Positions 1 through 9,169 of a DNA stretch of 64,000 nucleotides are shown here, piece by piece. Below the pieces are notes generated by a model that worked only from the letters and a program-made list of their open reading frames with translations, was not told the DNA's origin and ran no database searches. Origin of the DNA: Cupriavidus sp. WKF15 (GTDB taxonomy: Bacteria > Pseudomonadota > Gammaproteobacteria > Burkholderiales > Burkholderiaceae); NCBI RefSeq assembly GCF_029278605.1, contig NZ_CP119573.1:1550001-1614000 (forward strand), read 5' to 3'. Position 1 is the stretch's first letter. Each line of letters begins with the position of its first letter. A program made the position numbers and the translations under genes.

Positions 1-347
1 AGTCGCACGCGCTTCTGGGAGCCGACCGGCCTTACGCCATCAACATCCTCGGCGAGCGTCAGGCATTCCTTGGTCACTATTTCGCCAATCGCATGCCAGA
101 ACCCTGGAACCCGGCCTACGAATGGCACGAAGGCGCGCCCGTTCTGACAGGCACGATGGGCTGGTTTGTCTGCCGGCGCTGGGCTGCCTACGACGGCGGC
201 GACCACACCATCCTGGTGGGTGAAACCCTGAAGATCCAGCGCACTGACGAGCGGCCTCTGGTTTGCTGCCGGGGCGACTTTCACGCTTTGGGTGAAAAGG
301 TGGACGTCGTCCACCCCGGGGCTCAGGGCGCGAGGAGCACTGCGTGA
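1..347 (+). CDS. Flavin reductase domain protein, C-terminal part (5' end outside window)
   Basis: The reading frame is open from base 3 to the stop at 345-347, so only the C-terminal ~114 residues are here. They read like the C-terminal half of the FMN-binding flavin reductase family (HpaC/DIM6 type): 'PYAINILGE', a 'FAN' helix, the 'GDHTILVGETL' segment in which the Asp-His pair contacts flavin or substrate, and a terminal 'PLVCCRGDFHALG'. Such proteins supply reduced FMN or FAD to two-component monooxygenases. The partner oxygenase would have to lie upstream, outside the window. An internal ATG at 93 is not needed as a start because homology begins before it. The tail after 'HALGEK' is unrelated to the usual C-terminus and may be slightly altered. 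Confidence 0.75.
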   Translation, partial: SHALLGADRPYAINILGERQAFLGHYFANRMPEPWNPAYEWHEGAPVLTGTMGWFVCRRWAAYDGGDHTILVGETLKIQRTDERPLVCCRGDFHALGEKVDVVHPGAQGARSTA

Positions 348-380
348 GGTCTGGCTTCCCAGCGTAATGAGGACTGAATC

Positions 381-596
381 ATGACTACCACGATTACCCT
401 GGGCGACGACGGCCCATTGCAGGTCGCCGGTGACTTTGAGCTGGTCGACGAGGCCGGCGTACCGTTTCGTCGACGCAAGTCATGCTTGCTTTGTCGCTGC
501 GGCCACACCAGGCGCCCGCCATTCTGCGATGCCTCGCATCACGAGGCCGGCTTCAGCAGTTGTCCGCGTGCGCCACTGCGGGCGCCAACCCGTTAA
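381..596 (+). CDS. CDGSH-type iron-sulfur protein, first of tandem pair
   Basis: This 71-residue protein contains 'CRCGHTRRPPFCDASH', which fits the mitoNEET-type ligand pattern C-x-C-x2-(S/T)-x3-P-x-C-D-x-S-H; the usual Gly after the Asp is Ala. Family members bind a labile [2Fe-2S] cluster through three Cys and one His and act in electron or cluster transfer in the cytoplasm. The N-terminal half ('ITLGDDGPLQVAGDFELVD') closely matches that of the next gene, which starts 27 bp downstream, so the two are tandem duplicates. The ATG follows a 'GAGGA' ribosome site. The C-terminal 15 residues look less conserved than the core. Confidence 0.8.
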   Translation: MTTTITLGDDGPLQVAGDFELVDEAGVPFRRRKSCLLCRCGHTRRPPFCDASHHEAGFSSCPRAPLRAPTR

Positions 597-622
597 GGAC
601 GACTCGAGCGTCCGGAGTTTCC

Positions 623-847
623 ATGTCTACTACCAACATCCGCGTCCTGAACTCAGGGCCTCTCCATGTGACCGGCGAGTTCGAATTGGTCGATGCCGAT
701 GGCAACCGCTACCCCCACAAGGGCATCTTTTCGCTTTGTCGTTGCGGGTTGTCCGCCAGCAAGCCCTATTGCGATGGTTCCCATCGCGCCGAGCGCTGGG
801 AGAGTATCGTGCAGTCGGACAAGCCTGTCGCATCGACCGTGCCCTGA
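623..847 (+). CDS. CDGSH-type iron-sulfur protein, second of tandem pair
   Basis: This 74-residue protein carries the canonical 'CRCGLSASKPYCDGSH' cluster-binding motif at about residues 38-53. The ATG at 623 was chosen because it aligns the N-terminus ('IRVLNSGPLHVTGEFELVD') with the preceding CDGSH gene; an upstream in-frame start at 482 would lie inside that gene. The pair probably forms one transcript ending at the hairpin at 916-946. Bacterial CDGSH proteins of this short type are homodimeric or paired [2Fe-2S] carriers. Specific partners cannot be inferred, though the flavin reductase just upstream suggests a redox context. Confidence 0.85.
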   Translation: MSTTNIRVLNSGPLHVTGEFELVDADGNRYPHKGIFSLCRCGLSASKPYCDGSHRAERWESIVQSDKPVASTVP

Positions 848-915
848 CAGCATGCGCCCGCGGGGCGCTGATGAGGGTGATCTGGGGACGTAGCGACGTC
901 GCCAGACAAACACAA

Positions 916-946
916 CGGCGCCCCTCGGATAACCGGGAGGGCGCCG
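916..946 (+). terminator. GC-rich hairpin after the CDGSH pair
   Basis: Two arms, 'CGGCGCCCCTCGG' and 'CCGGGAGGGCGCCG', can pair across a short AT loop, giving a 12-13 bp stem with one mismatch. The hairpin is followed by 'CTCTTGTT', a poor U-tract. It lies 69 bp after the second CDGSH stop and before the convergent cupin gene, so it fits a terminator between converging transcripts. Confidence 0.6.
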
Positions 947-1072
947 CTCTTGTTAGCGTATCGGAATCTGCGGACTGCCGGACGGTCAGTCAGGAACTGC
1001 TTGCGGAAGAAGGTCGTGCACTGATCGACTCCCCTCGCTCTTGCGCGAGGGGGGCATGCCTGACCATGCGGA

Positions 1073-1471
1073 TCAGTTTGCCCCCACATGGTCCGTGGGT
1101 GGCACGGCCCCATCCTGGGATTTGCGTACGCGGGGCGGATCGTAGATGGTCAATAACACCAGATCTCGCTGTCCGGCATTGCGAACGGCATGGACGACGC
1201 CGCGCGGGATGCGGACGACCGCACCGGCCGTGGCACGATGGCAGACATCGGCGATGTCGATCTCGGCTTCGCCACCGAGGATGTAGAACGCGTGATTGTC
1301 AGGGTCGATGTGCGGTGGTGAGTAGCCGCCTTCTGCAACGCGAACGATATCGACAGAGTATGCGTCCGTGTATTCCCCGGCCAGGATGTCGAAGATGAAT
1401 TCAAACCCTTCCGACCCTTCGATCTTGTGCGGAATCCACAGTTTTTCGGTGATATGGGTAATGTGTTTCAT
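1073..1471 (-). CDS. Cupin-domain protein
   Basis: This 132-residue single-domain cupin has motif 1 around 'GGYSPPHIDPDNHAFYILGGEAEI' (about residues 48-71, with the metal-ligand His positions and Glu) and motif 2 around 'IPRGVVHAVRNAG' (about 88-100). The fold is a small beta-barrel, usually with a bound metal. The gene starts 41 bp after the stop of the MFS transporter gene, so the two form a minus-strand operon. This suggests the cupin acts on, or binds, the compound the transporter imports. Substrate unknown. Confidence 0.8.
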   Translation of the reverse strand: MKHITHITEKLWIPHKIEGSEGFEFIFDILAGEYTDAYSVDIVRVAEGGYSPPHIDPDNHAFYILGGEAEIDIADVCHRATAGAVVRIPRGVVHAVRNAGQRDLVLLTIYDPPRVRKSQDGAVPPTDHVGAN

Positions 1472-1512
1472 GGCTGCTTATACCTCGGTGGTTGTCAGAA
1501 GCTGCGCGCCAT

Positions 1513-2769
1513 TCACTGGCGTTGGCCTTCCTTGATAAATGCCAGGCAGAGGGCCCCGAAGAGCGGCCCGGCGGCAAGCACCGCGAACGCCAACGGGAAG
1601 GAATGCTGTGCCTGGAATACCAGGCCGACGAGTGCCGGGGACAGCGCGGAACCTAACTGCCACGCGGCGTTGGCGACGCCTGCCCCCGAGCCGGCCCTCG
1701 ACGGACCCGTCTGCTCGGCGACCATCGTGACCAGCAGCGGGCTGTAAACGAAGGCCCCGACACCAATAAAAGGGGCGGCCAGGCGGAACGTGGCCAGATC
1801 ATCGCCCTGGCCGAAGGCGAGCAGCGCCGCGCAAAAGAAGATCAGTGACAGAATGGCCAGCAGCTTCCGGCGTGCACCGAAGGAATCGGAAATCCAGCCG
1901 ATGGTGGGCTTCGCGAACAGGCCCGCAATCCCGGCCACTGCCAGGACATAGCCGGCCTGAACCGGCGAAACATGATGCGCCTTCACCATTAGAGGGATTG
2001 CCCATGCGGTGAAGCCAAGCGTCCCCCAGAACGCACCACATCCAGCCAGTGCCAGCAGGACGAAATTTCTTGTCATCAATGCGCGCGCGTCCGCGAGGAT
2101 CTGGCCATGCGCGCGAGCACGGTGGGTGTGGCGTTCTCCCGGTTGCGTTGCACCGCCAGTCGGGACCCGGTCGCGAAGGACCGCGACACAGACCACGGCC
2201 AGGAACACAGAGAGAACGCCGAGCAGGCGATAGCTCACGCGCCAGCTATAGGCCTCTACTAGTGTCGGCAGGATGGCGTTCGTCGCGATGACTGCGACCG
2301 ACGACGCGCTCATGAGAAGCCCCACGGCCCGGCCGCGTTCACGCTTCTCAAACCATGTCGTCACCAGCTTCACCCCTGCCGCGTAGTCAGCGCCGGCGGT
2401 CAGCCCCATGAGTGCCTGCAAGACCAGGCCAACCGTGAGCGTTGGTGTGTAGGAAAAGGCGTAAGTAGCGATGGCAAGGCTGACAAGCGAAGCGGAAAGC
2501 GCCACGCGGCCGCCAACGCGATCGATTGCAAACCCGCACACGAAGTTGGACAGCACATAGCCGACATAGAATGCCGTCACGAACATGCCGAGTGCGGCGA
2601 GCGGCAGCGTCAGCGACTGTCCCAACGGAATGGCCAGCGTTCCCCACGCCAGTCTGCAGACGGTCGAGAGGACGAGCGCCGCCCACGCCACCGTCAACAC
2701 AAGCCATCTGGTGCGTGAGTCTGTTCCATGCATGGGCACGGACAACCGGGTGGTGGTTTCACCGTTCAT
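1513..2769 (-). CDS. MFS transporter, about 12 membrane segments
   Basis: This 418-residue inner-membrane protein has the length and hydrophobic pattern of a 12-helix major facilitator. The loop 2-3 signature is visible as 'GFAIDRVGGRVALSASL' (about residues 79-95), and a matching half-repeat as 'GWISDSFGARRKLLAIL' in the second half. A cytoplasmic loop rich in His/Arg separates the two six-helix bundles. It is the first gene of a pair with the downstream cupin. Family members of this type carry organic acids or aromatic acids by proton symport; the substrate here is not evident. The decayed AraC gene upstream on the same strand may once have regulated it. Confidence 0.85.
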   Translation of the reverse strand: MNGETTTRLSVPMHGTDSRTRWLVLTVAWAALVLSTVCRLAWGTLAIPLGQSLTLPLAALGMFVTAFYVGYVLSNFVCGFAIDRVGGRVALSASLVSLAIATYAFSYTPTLTVGLVLQALMGLTAGADYAAGVKLVTTWFEKRERGRAVGLLMSASSVAVIATNAILPTLVEAYSWRVSYRLLGVLSVFLAVVCVAVLRDRVPTGGATQPGERHTHRARAHGQILADARALMTRNFVLLALAGCGAFWGTLGFTAWAIPLMVKAHHVSPVQAGYVLAVAGIAGLFAKPTIGWISDSFGARRKLLAILSLIFFCAALLAFGQGDDLATFRLAAPFIGVGAFVYSPLLVTMVAEQTGPSRAGSGAGVANAAWQLGSALSPALVGLVFQAQHSFPLAFAVLAAGPLFGALCLAFIKEGQRQ

Positions 2770-2954
2770 CGGGTCTCCTGGCGGTCACTATTGTTATGGC
2801 GGGCAGCGCATACAATCCTGCCCCGCTTCCATCATGATGCAACGATCTTGGGCCGGGAAACGCAAGTGGAATCGAACACCGTGTTGCGGCACTGGAACGC
2901 CGTGGATTGTTGCGTGTGCCTTCAGGTCGTCGGGCACGCGTTGCCCTTGAGCCG

Positions 2955-3505
2955 CTACGCGTGCCGCTTCTGAGTTTTGCGCGGCTGCTTATCGAAGCGC
3001 GCCGCGGAGTAGCCGGCAAATCGGCCCAGGTGCCCGAGACCGACCTCAAGTGCGGTTCCAGTGACGCCGGCAGCGGGATCGAGCAGCATCCGGGGCGCAC
3101 CGCAACGAGGCGTGCGTTGCGCAGCAATTCCATCGGCGATGCCGAAATGGCGATGGCACGGTGCGTTGAGCGTCCGACCGCTAATGCCGGCGGCGCGGGC
3201 TGGGTCCTCGAACGAGACCGGTGCGCTCAGGTGGGAGTCGATATAAGCCACCACCACGTCAATCTGGCGCGTGCCCCGGGTGGCGGGTTCGGGGGCTCTC
3301 GCCTGTAGCGGCAATGGAAGTGGCGAGGTATCCAGAGGTTGGTGCAGGAGCTGGAAGAGGGTGAGGCTCCAGATGTCCCACCCAGTTGGCTTGGATGGCG
3401 GAACGGTCCGCGCAGGAAATCAGGTTCCGCAGCGAATGCGCGATTAGTTCCCATTGCGCTTCCAGCGCGCGCGGCAGCAGAAGGTCGGAGGCGAGCAGGG
3501 CCGAT
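2955..3505 (-). pseudogene. AraC-family regulator remnant
   Basis: The minus strand encodes an AraC/XylS C-terminal domain in pieces. The last ~100 residues show the first helix-turn-helix ('ARAAGISGRTL') and the second half ('RMLLDPAAGVTGTALEVG', 'HLGRFAGYSAARF'), but the middle helices are scrambled and the second HTH is altered. About 65 residues of plausible upstream sequence ('LLASDLLLPRALEAQWELI') lie in another frame near 3420-3500. No intact start joins the two. I infer a frameshifted, truncated regulator, possibly once controlling the MFS/cupin operon that starts 186 bp downstream. Confidence 0.55.
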
Positions 3506-4430
3506 GAATCAGCGTCGAGGCCACCGGCCTAAAGGAGCAGGCTGTTGGGGATGCGCCGCTAGGCCCGCTTTTTGGTGTGGATCCGCCGTTCGAATGTCTG
3601 CCTGAAACCCTGGGCGAGCGTCCGCAGGTGGCCGACTACGGCCCGACGCTGAACACAACCCGAGGTCTCCTACAAGGAGGAAAGGCCTGCTCTTATACAA
3701 GCCCTTTAGGGGGGCAACTATCCCGCCTCCACCATCCGGAACTGTTGGACTGTTCCGCCAAAAAGAGTTCAGGGGCGGTTCCCGCAGCCAGAGGGTCTGG
3801 GCCGCCGCTGTAAGGCCGCGTCGTTGTGAGGTTTTTAACCGCTATCGGGTCGACGGTTCGCGGCCGATTTGTGTGCGAACAGGATGTTGGAAAGTGGAGC
3901 GCATGAAATCCAAGGAAAGGATTTATTTTTTCCTGAAATCCAGCGAATGCTTTACGCATGTGACGAGTTTAGCACCCGGACCTAAGAAAACATCTGGCGA
4001 AATCGTTTATTTTTGGTCGGGGAAATCGTTTAGCTGACAACGATGTCAGCTTGAGAACTCATTTCACGAAGAGAAGGTATTCGCTTTATTTTTTATGAAA
4101 CGGGTTCAAAGTGATTCTCCGGGCAATCCGGGGGATCGTGACGCCGGCGCGATCATCCGCGCTGTCGGCTCATCAATGAGAGGGCGAACTTGAACAGGTA
4201 CGCGAAAGCTCCGGTAATTCTTACATCGAATTGAAGCTAATCGGCTTGTAAGATTCACCCGCTATTGAACCCAGTGCTTGCCAATAGGCGCAAGGAATTG
4301 AAGAAAGGCAGAAGAAAGGCCAGCATTTCGGACGCTTGCGCGACCGCAAAGTCTTTCTTCGGTTGCATCCAACTCATTGGAAAGAGGCTGATGTGGGGGA
4401 TAGGGCGCGGCCATTGCGCGCCCCTGACGG
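3506..4430. other. Intergenic stretch without a convincing gene
   Basis: Short open frames exist on both strands, but none has a recognisable domain, a good ribosome site or consistent codon use. Bases 3900-4100 are notably AT-richer than the surroundings, with T-runs such as 'TTTATTTTTT', so this could be a regulatory or foreign segment. I see no repeat structure or RNA gene. Confidence 0.5.
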
Positions 4431-4643
4431 TCAACTGTTTCTGACGAGGTACATGGCCGCAGTTGGAACGTGAACCTCGGCCAGCGTGGTTCGCGTTGGC
4501 GTAACGAGGGAGGCATCGTTCTCCCCGCCGCCACAGCCAGCGAGCAGTAGCGCACCGATGGACATCGCGCATGACAGGCCGATCTTTACCGCATGGCGCT
4601 TGCGCTTGAGCCTGGTGATATCAATGATTGAGTGAATACGCAT
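4431..4643 (-). CDS. Short lipoprotein or truncated lipoprotein N-terminus
   Basis: This 70-residue protein has a basic n-region ('RLKRKRHAVK'), a hydrophobic stretch and a clear lipobox 'LLAGC' with the acylated Cys at residue 37, followed by a Gly-rich linker. Only 33 residues would remain after processing, with no recognisable domain. It may be a genuine small lipoprotein or the leftover N-terminus of a longer one disrupted downstream. A ribosome site 'GGAGAA' precedes the ATG. Confidence 0.5.
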   Translation of the reverse strand: MRIHSIIDITRLKRKRHAVKIGLSCAMSIGALLLAGCGGGENDASLVTPTRTTLAEVHVPTAAMYLVRNS

Positions 4644-5587
4644 ACCGGCATTCTCCTTTCGTCAGAGGACCTGTACGCGTCGAACGGAGATCGTCTTCGT
4701 AGCAGGTCGCTCACTGGCGTTCAGCATCCCCACTCCGTTCCTGGGGGAACTACCGTCCGGTCGCCGTGGTAAGCCATTGAGGCATGAGTGGCGGGGTACC
4801 GGCGACTGATGGATCAAGCTCTTCAACAGTAGTTGAGTCGAAAGCAAATCCATAGTGTTTCGCAACTGACCGCGCGGCGAAGGTACGCGACCGCGCCGTT
4901 CTTCACTACGTTGATAGTCGATAGTTGCGCGTTTTCTCACACTTGATACAGATGTGCGATATCGAGAAACGCTCGTGAGAGCGTTCTTGCATTCATGCGT
5001 CGTGAAGACACGAATACAGGGAAACAAGCTTGGTGCCTCTCCACAGTACGTTGCTGTGGCCAGATGTCATCCCGTTTGCGTCAATCCTCCATCGCCGTGG
5101 TCTATGGGCGCATGCCCTGACTGGATTTTCATCGTACCTATTGCCGCCTCATGGAATTTACAGTTCGCAGCTCCAATTAATTCGTGACTGGTGGCGAACA
5201 AAAATCGAGAATTTTTTTAGATCGCAAAAAAAGCAAGAAGAGTTCTTCTTATTCTCTTGTCAGTGGTGGAACGCCTTATCGCTTCCTGCCGCCGGAAATT
5301 CCAGACGGCCAGCGTGGGGCGCAGATTGAGCGGTTGCAACCGTGATACGGAATCAACCGGAATCCAAGCGCTATCCAGACGGGGGCGCGCCGGAATGGCT
5401 GAGACGCCACCGACCTTGCGCAGATGGCACAGACGTTGCGGCGTGCCCGACGTGCTGGCCTCCGGCTTTGATATCCCAGGGTGTGGAGGCGTCGCGTGTG
5501 CGGAGCGTGGAAGGCGATCGATCATCCCTTGCTCTCGAACTGGCGATCAGCATATCCCGGCGTGATTGCAGGACGAGGAGTCTCGAC
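4644..5587. other. Upstream region of the polysaccharide cluster
   Basis: No gene is supported here. Bases 5150-5260 are strikingly AT-rich ('AATTTTTTTAGATCGCAAAAAAAGC' region), bracketed by GC-rich DNA. Since wecB begins at 5588 and all following genes read the same way, this is the likely site of the cluster promoter and of H-NS-type silencing. No specific operator was identified. Confidence 0.4.
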
Positions 5588-6826
5588 ATGCAGAAGGTTC
5601 TCGCTGTGTTTGGGACGCGTCCCGAAGCGATCAAGATGGCACCGCTGATGCGGCGGCTGCGAAGTTCACCGGCATTCGATCTGCGGGTATGCGTGACGGG
5701 CCAGCACCGGCAGCTCCTCGACCCGGTGCTGCGCCTGTTCAGGATTGTCCCGGATTTTGACCTCAACGTGATCTGTAAAGGCCAGAGCCTTTCCGACATC
5801 ACAACCAGGGTGCTGGTCGGCGTACAAACGGTCATTGACGAGTTTATGCCCGACACCATGCTCGTTCACGGCGATACCACCACGACACTGGCCGCCACGC
5901 TGGCGGCCTTCTATCGGAGCATCCCCGTCGGCCATGTCGAGGCGGGCTTGCGAACTGGCGACATGAGCGCGCCCTGGCCCGAGGAGATGAACCGGCGCGT
6001 AACCGACATCATGGCCACGTGGCATTTCGCTCCGACGCAGCAGGCGCACGACACGCTGCTGCGCGAAGGTGCCAACCCGATCCGCGTCAGGATGACCGGC
6101 AATACAGGCATTGACGCCCTGCTCGAAGTCAAGCAACAGATCGACGCCGATGCCCAAGTGCGCACGCGCCTGGCAAACGGCTTTCCGTTCCTTGATGCAT
6201 CCCGGCGACTGGTGCTGGTGACCGGGCATCGACGCGAGAACTTTGGTGCACCATTCGAGCGATTCTGTGCGGCGCTGCGCATGCTTGCCGATCGGAACAA
6301 GGACATCCAGATCGTCTACCCGGTCCACCTGAATCCCAGGGTGCGCGAGCCGGTCAATGCCATCTTGAGCAAGCATCCCCGGATCCACCTGATCGAGCCG
6401 CAGGACTATCAGCCGTTCGTCTTCCTGATGTCGCTCGCCTATCTGATCGTGACGGACTCCGGCGGGATCCAGGAGGAAGCACCGGCTCTCGGCAAGCCGG
6501 TCGTGGTGACGCGCGAGACTACGGAGCGCCCTGAAGCGGTGGCTGCCGGTACGGCGCGGCTGGTTGGGACCGATACGGAACGAATTGTCATTGCTGTCGA
6601 GCTGCTGCTGCGCGATCGCGAGGTGTATTCCTGCATGTCGCGTGCCCACAATCCGTTTGGAGACGGGCGAGCGAGCGAGCGCATTGTCAGTGCCCTGCAG
6701 CTACCTGTCAAAACGATGTGTACCGCCGCTTTCGCTCGCGCGATGCACGCGGAACCGGATACGGATATGGATCCGCGCGCCATTCAGCTACCCGGCCACA
6801 CCGCAATCTGGAGGAAGCAATCATGA
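5588..6826 (+). CDS. wecB: UDP-N-acetylglucosamine 2-epimerase (non-hydrolysing)
   Basis: It interconverts UDP-GlcNAc and UDP-ManNAc in the cytoplasm. The family motifs run in order: '[14 protein letters not shown]' near the N-terminus, '[13 protein letters not shown]', '[11 protein letters not shown]', 'EEMNRRVTD', '[10 protein letters not shown]' (catalytic His region), 'VYPVHLNP', '[12 protein letters not shown]' and 'RETTERPEA'. The ATG at 5588 is chosen because homology starts there. At 412 residues it is ~35 longer than usual because of an unconserved C-terminal tail, which overlaps the next start (ATGA at 6823-6826). It opens the polysaccharide cluster and would supply UDP-ManNAc. No UDP-ManNAc dehydrogenase is present, so the product is likely used as the neutral sugar. 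Confidence 0.93.
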   Translation: MQKVLAVFGTRPEAIKMAPLMRRLRSSPAFDLRVCVTGQHRQLLDPVLRLFRIVPDFDLNVICKGQSLSDITTRVLVGVQTVIDEFMPDTMLVHGDTTTTLAATLAAFYRSIPVGHVEAGLRTGDMSAPWPEEMNRRVTDIMATWHFAPTQQAHDTLLREGANPIRVRMTGNTGIDALLEVKQQIDADAQVRTRLANGFPFLDASRRLVLVTGHRRENFGAPFERFCAALRMLADRNKDIQIVYPVHLNPRVREPVNAILSKHPRIHLIEPQDYQPFVFLMSLAYLIVTDSGGIQEEAPALGKPVVVTRETTERPEAVAAGTARLVGTDTERIVIAVELLLRDREVYSCMSRAHNPFGDGRASERIVSALQLPVKTMCTAAFARAMHAEPDTDMDPRAIQLPGHTAIWRKQS

Positions 6827-7152
6827 AATCTGCAACAACCCTGGCGGCGGCCACCCTATTGCTTGCCGGCGTGTGGACCGCGGGGCCGGCACGCGCTCAG
6901 TTGTCGGCGGAGGCGGCAGCGGTAATGTCCGGGCCGATTCTCTATCTCCCCGCGAGTCCGTCCGATCCCGGAGGCCTCAACGGCTACGACCACAACCGGC
7001 AGTTCGACTTCGCTATCGAAGCAGACAAGCCCGGCAAGAACAAGGCAGAGCGGGACAAGGTGTTGAAGAAGCCCAAGAAGGCTGTGGCTGGCCCCAAGGT
7101 CAAAGCGGGGACCTACACGCTGGGGGCGGCGCCAGGCCAGACCAAGAAATGA
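6823..7152 (+). CDS. Small exported basic protein of the polysaccharide cluster
   Basis: This is 109 residues with a clear Sec signal peptide ('[19 protein letters not shown]', cleavage probably after 'ARA' before Gln26). The mature part is about 84 residues, has one segment rich in Pro, Gly and Tyr ('[18 protein letters not shown]') and a Lys-rich second half ('[18 protein letters not shown]'). I recognise no family. Its ATG overlaps the wecB stop (ATGA), so it is translationally coupled to wecB. A basic periplasmic peptide could bind an anionic or partly deacetylated polymer, but that is inference only. Confidence 0.7.
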   Translation: MKSATTLAAATLLLAGVWTAGPARAQLSAEAAAVMSGPILYLPASPSDPGGLNGYDHNRQFDFAIEADKPGKNKAERDKVLKKPKKAVAGPKVKAGTYTLGAAPGQTKK

Positions 7153-7260
7153 TCAGCCTGAGCCGCCCGGCGTCGAGCGGATGTTCGACGATGTCCTGCA
7201 CCTCTGACAGATGGGTGTCGACCCTATCGGGCCTCAGTTTTCCCCCTTCGCGTTCTGGAG

Positions 7261-9087
7261 ATGATCGTGTTCCATAAACTCCGTTTCATGCTGCAGCGAC
7301 TCAGTGCCCTGGTATTGATGGTCCTGTCTCTGGTCGCGGCTGGCTCCGTCCTGGCCGCCACCAACCAGATTGCGCTGGTGGTACCCGACAACTACACGCC
7401 GTCCGATCCGCGCATTACCGCGTGGCTCGACGCCGCACGCGAGGAGGGTCTTCAGATCACGTTGGTCACCGACTCGCAAGTGCTTCAGGGCGTCACCCCT
7501 GCGCAGTACCCGGGCATGATCCTGCCCGATACGGTACACCCCAATGCCAGCGACGGCATGGTGACCGCGATTGAGACCTATGCCAATCAAGGCGGCCATG
7601 TGATGCTCGTCTACGACTTCGGCGCGTTGACGACAACCGGCTTCTACGCGTCGCAGCAGAGTCGGTTCAGCAATCTGGCCGGCGTCAGCTACGTTCTCTA
7701 CGACCAGTTGGGCGGCAACATGATCGGCCTCGGTCCGATCACCGGCCTGAGCAGCACGCTGCGCGCCGTCCAGGTCCCTCCCGGCAAGTCCATGGCATGG
7801 ACGACCACATCGTCAAGCGACCCCGTGGAGGGAGTCTCCGGCTACGTATATGGCTTCCTGACCTACCCTAGCTTCGTCACGCAGGGGGCCTACTCGGGCA
7901 CCGCCTTCCTGACTGCCCCCAATTTCGGACTGGTTGCCGGTCTGCGTACTTTCGGTTCGGGTCAGGTGCTCTTCGTCAATCTTCCGCTGACCTACCTGAA
8001 AGGGCAGACCGACGGCATGCCGATGCACGGATTCGTGCGCTACTTCGGCGAAACGATGATGAACATGCCACGGCTATCGGCACAGCCCAAGGGCATCGGC
8101 GGCCTGGTGCTCAACATGCACTTCTGCGCCCGGGACCAGATCTGGCCGGCGTACAAGCTCAAGAGCTGGGGCATCTTCAACAATGGTCCGTTCTCCATCG
8201 TGATAACCGCGGGGCCGGACCAGGTCAACTTCGGCGATGGCCTGGGCATCAACCTTTCCCAGAACACCGGTGCCAGGCAGCTGGTCAGCTATCTGCTGAG
8301 CAAGGGACACCATGTCGGCGACCATGGCGGCTGGATACACGACTACTGGGGAGCAAATGCCAGCGAGACGAACCAGTCGACCTTCCAGCAGTACCTGGTG
8401 CTCAACAAGCAGAGCGTTCAGGGGGTGACCGGCGTACCGACAACCGAGTACGCAGCGCCAGAGGGAAATACGCCGCAATGGTCGATCGACTGGATGGAAG
8501 CCAACGGTGACACGGGATACTACTTCGTCGGCCATACCGGCATGCCGCCCACGCGCAGCTACCGCAACGGTGCCTTGCTCAATCAGACCATTCGCGCGTT
8601 CCCGGTCATGCCATTCGGCGCGAACGCGACGTTCGAGGAGTTTGAGGAGGCCAGCATACCAACGAGCAGCATCAGCGCCTGGTACAGCCAGCTGACGGAC
8701 TTCGTGGTGAAGAACCGAACCAGTCGACTGATCTACATGCATCCACTCGGCGCCATTGACTACCAGGGCGTGCTCAATGGCATCTTTTCCTATGCCGGCT
8801 CGCTCAAGTCGCAAGGGCTGTTCAACTGGTACACCATGAACGACCTGGCCGTATTTGCCCAGCGGCGCCAGCAAACCACCTGGCAGGCCAACGATATCGG
8901 CAATGCCTGGAGCTTCCAGGCCAGCAACCCCGCGGGCCTGACCGACCAGACCTGGGTGCTGCCCAAGATTGCCTACACGCAGCCGGTAGTGACACAAGGC
9001 GCTGCAAGCGTGACGTGGGACTCGACCAACTGGCTGGTCACGGCAGGTGCGGGCAACTCGCTGGCTTTTACAAGCGGCAAGCAATGA
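7261..9087 (+). CDS. Exported two-domain protein with divergent NodB-like deacetylase domain
   Basis: This 608-residue protein has an N-terminal signal segment (hydrophobic to about residue 33, 'VLAA'). Residues ~35-260 look like a Rossmann/class-I amidotransferase-like domain ('IALVVPDNYTPSDPRITAW', 'GGHVMLVYDFG'). Residues ~285-560 keep the order of polysaccharide-deacetylase motifs in divergent form: 'GPFSIVITAGPDQVNFGDG' where TFDDG is usual, 'GHHVGDHGGWIHD' in place of the His-x3-His metal site, 'AAPEGNTPQW' for motif 3 and 'IYMHPLGAIDY' for motif 4. It probably deacetylates or otherwise trims an N-acetylated polymer in the periplasm, with the role of PgaB or PelA. The reaction is inferred. 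It lies between wecB and the synthase. Confidence 0.65.
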   Translation: MIVFHKLRFMLQRLSALVLMVLSLVAAGSVLAATNQIALVVPDNYTPSDPRITAWLDAAREEGLQITLVTDSQVLQGVTPAQYPGMILPDTVHPNASDGMVTAIETYANQGGHVMLVYDFGALTTTGFYASQQSRFSNLAGVSYVLYDQLGGNMIGLGPITGLSSTLRAVQVPPGKSMAWTTTSSSDPVEGVSGYVYGFLTYPSFVTQGAYSGTAFLTAPNFGLVAGLRTFGSGQVLFVNLPLTYLKGQTDGMPMHGFVRYFGETMMNMPRLSAQPKGIGGLVLNMHFCARDQIWPAYKLKSWGIFNNGPFSIVITAGPDQVNFGDGLGINLSQNTGARQLVSYLLSKGHHVGDHGGWIHDYWGANASETNQSTFQQYLVLNKQSVQGVTGVPTTEYAAPEGNTPQWSIDWMEANGDTGYYFVGHTGMPPTRSYRNGALLNQTIRAFPVMPFGANATFEEFEEASIPTSSISAWYSQLTDFVVKNRTSRLIYMHPLGAIDYQGVLNGIFSYAGSLKSQGLFNWYTMNDLAVFAQRRQQTTWQANDIGNAWSFQASNPAGLTDQTWVLPKIAYTQPVVTQGAASVTWDSTNWLVTAGAGNSLAFTSGKQ

Positions 9088-9169
9088 CGCCTGGCAACGT
9101 ATCCGCGTTCATCCACCGGACGGCTGTGCCACGCCGTCCGGGCGTTTCGCAGCACTCATTGGATCATTC

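Noticed and set aside
430..1398. 322-codon frame overlapping the CDGSH genes and the cupin
   Set aside because: Low-complexity Arg/Cys-rich translation; both CDGSH motifs and the cupin are in other frames.
4662..5027. 121-codon minus-strand frame before the polysaccharide cluster
   Set aside because: Ser/Arg-rich translation without domain, poor start context and no codon bias.
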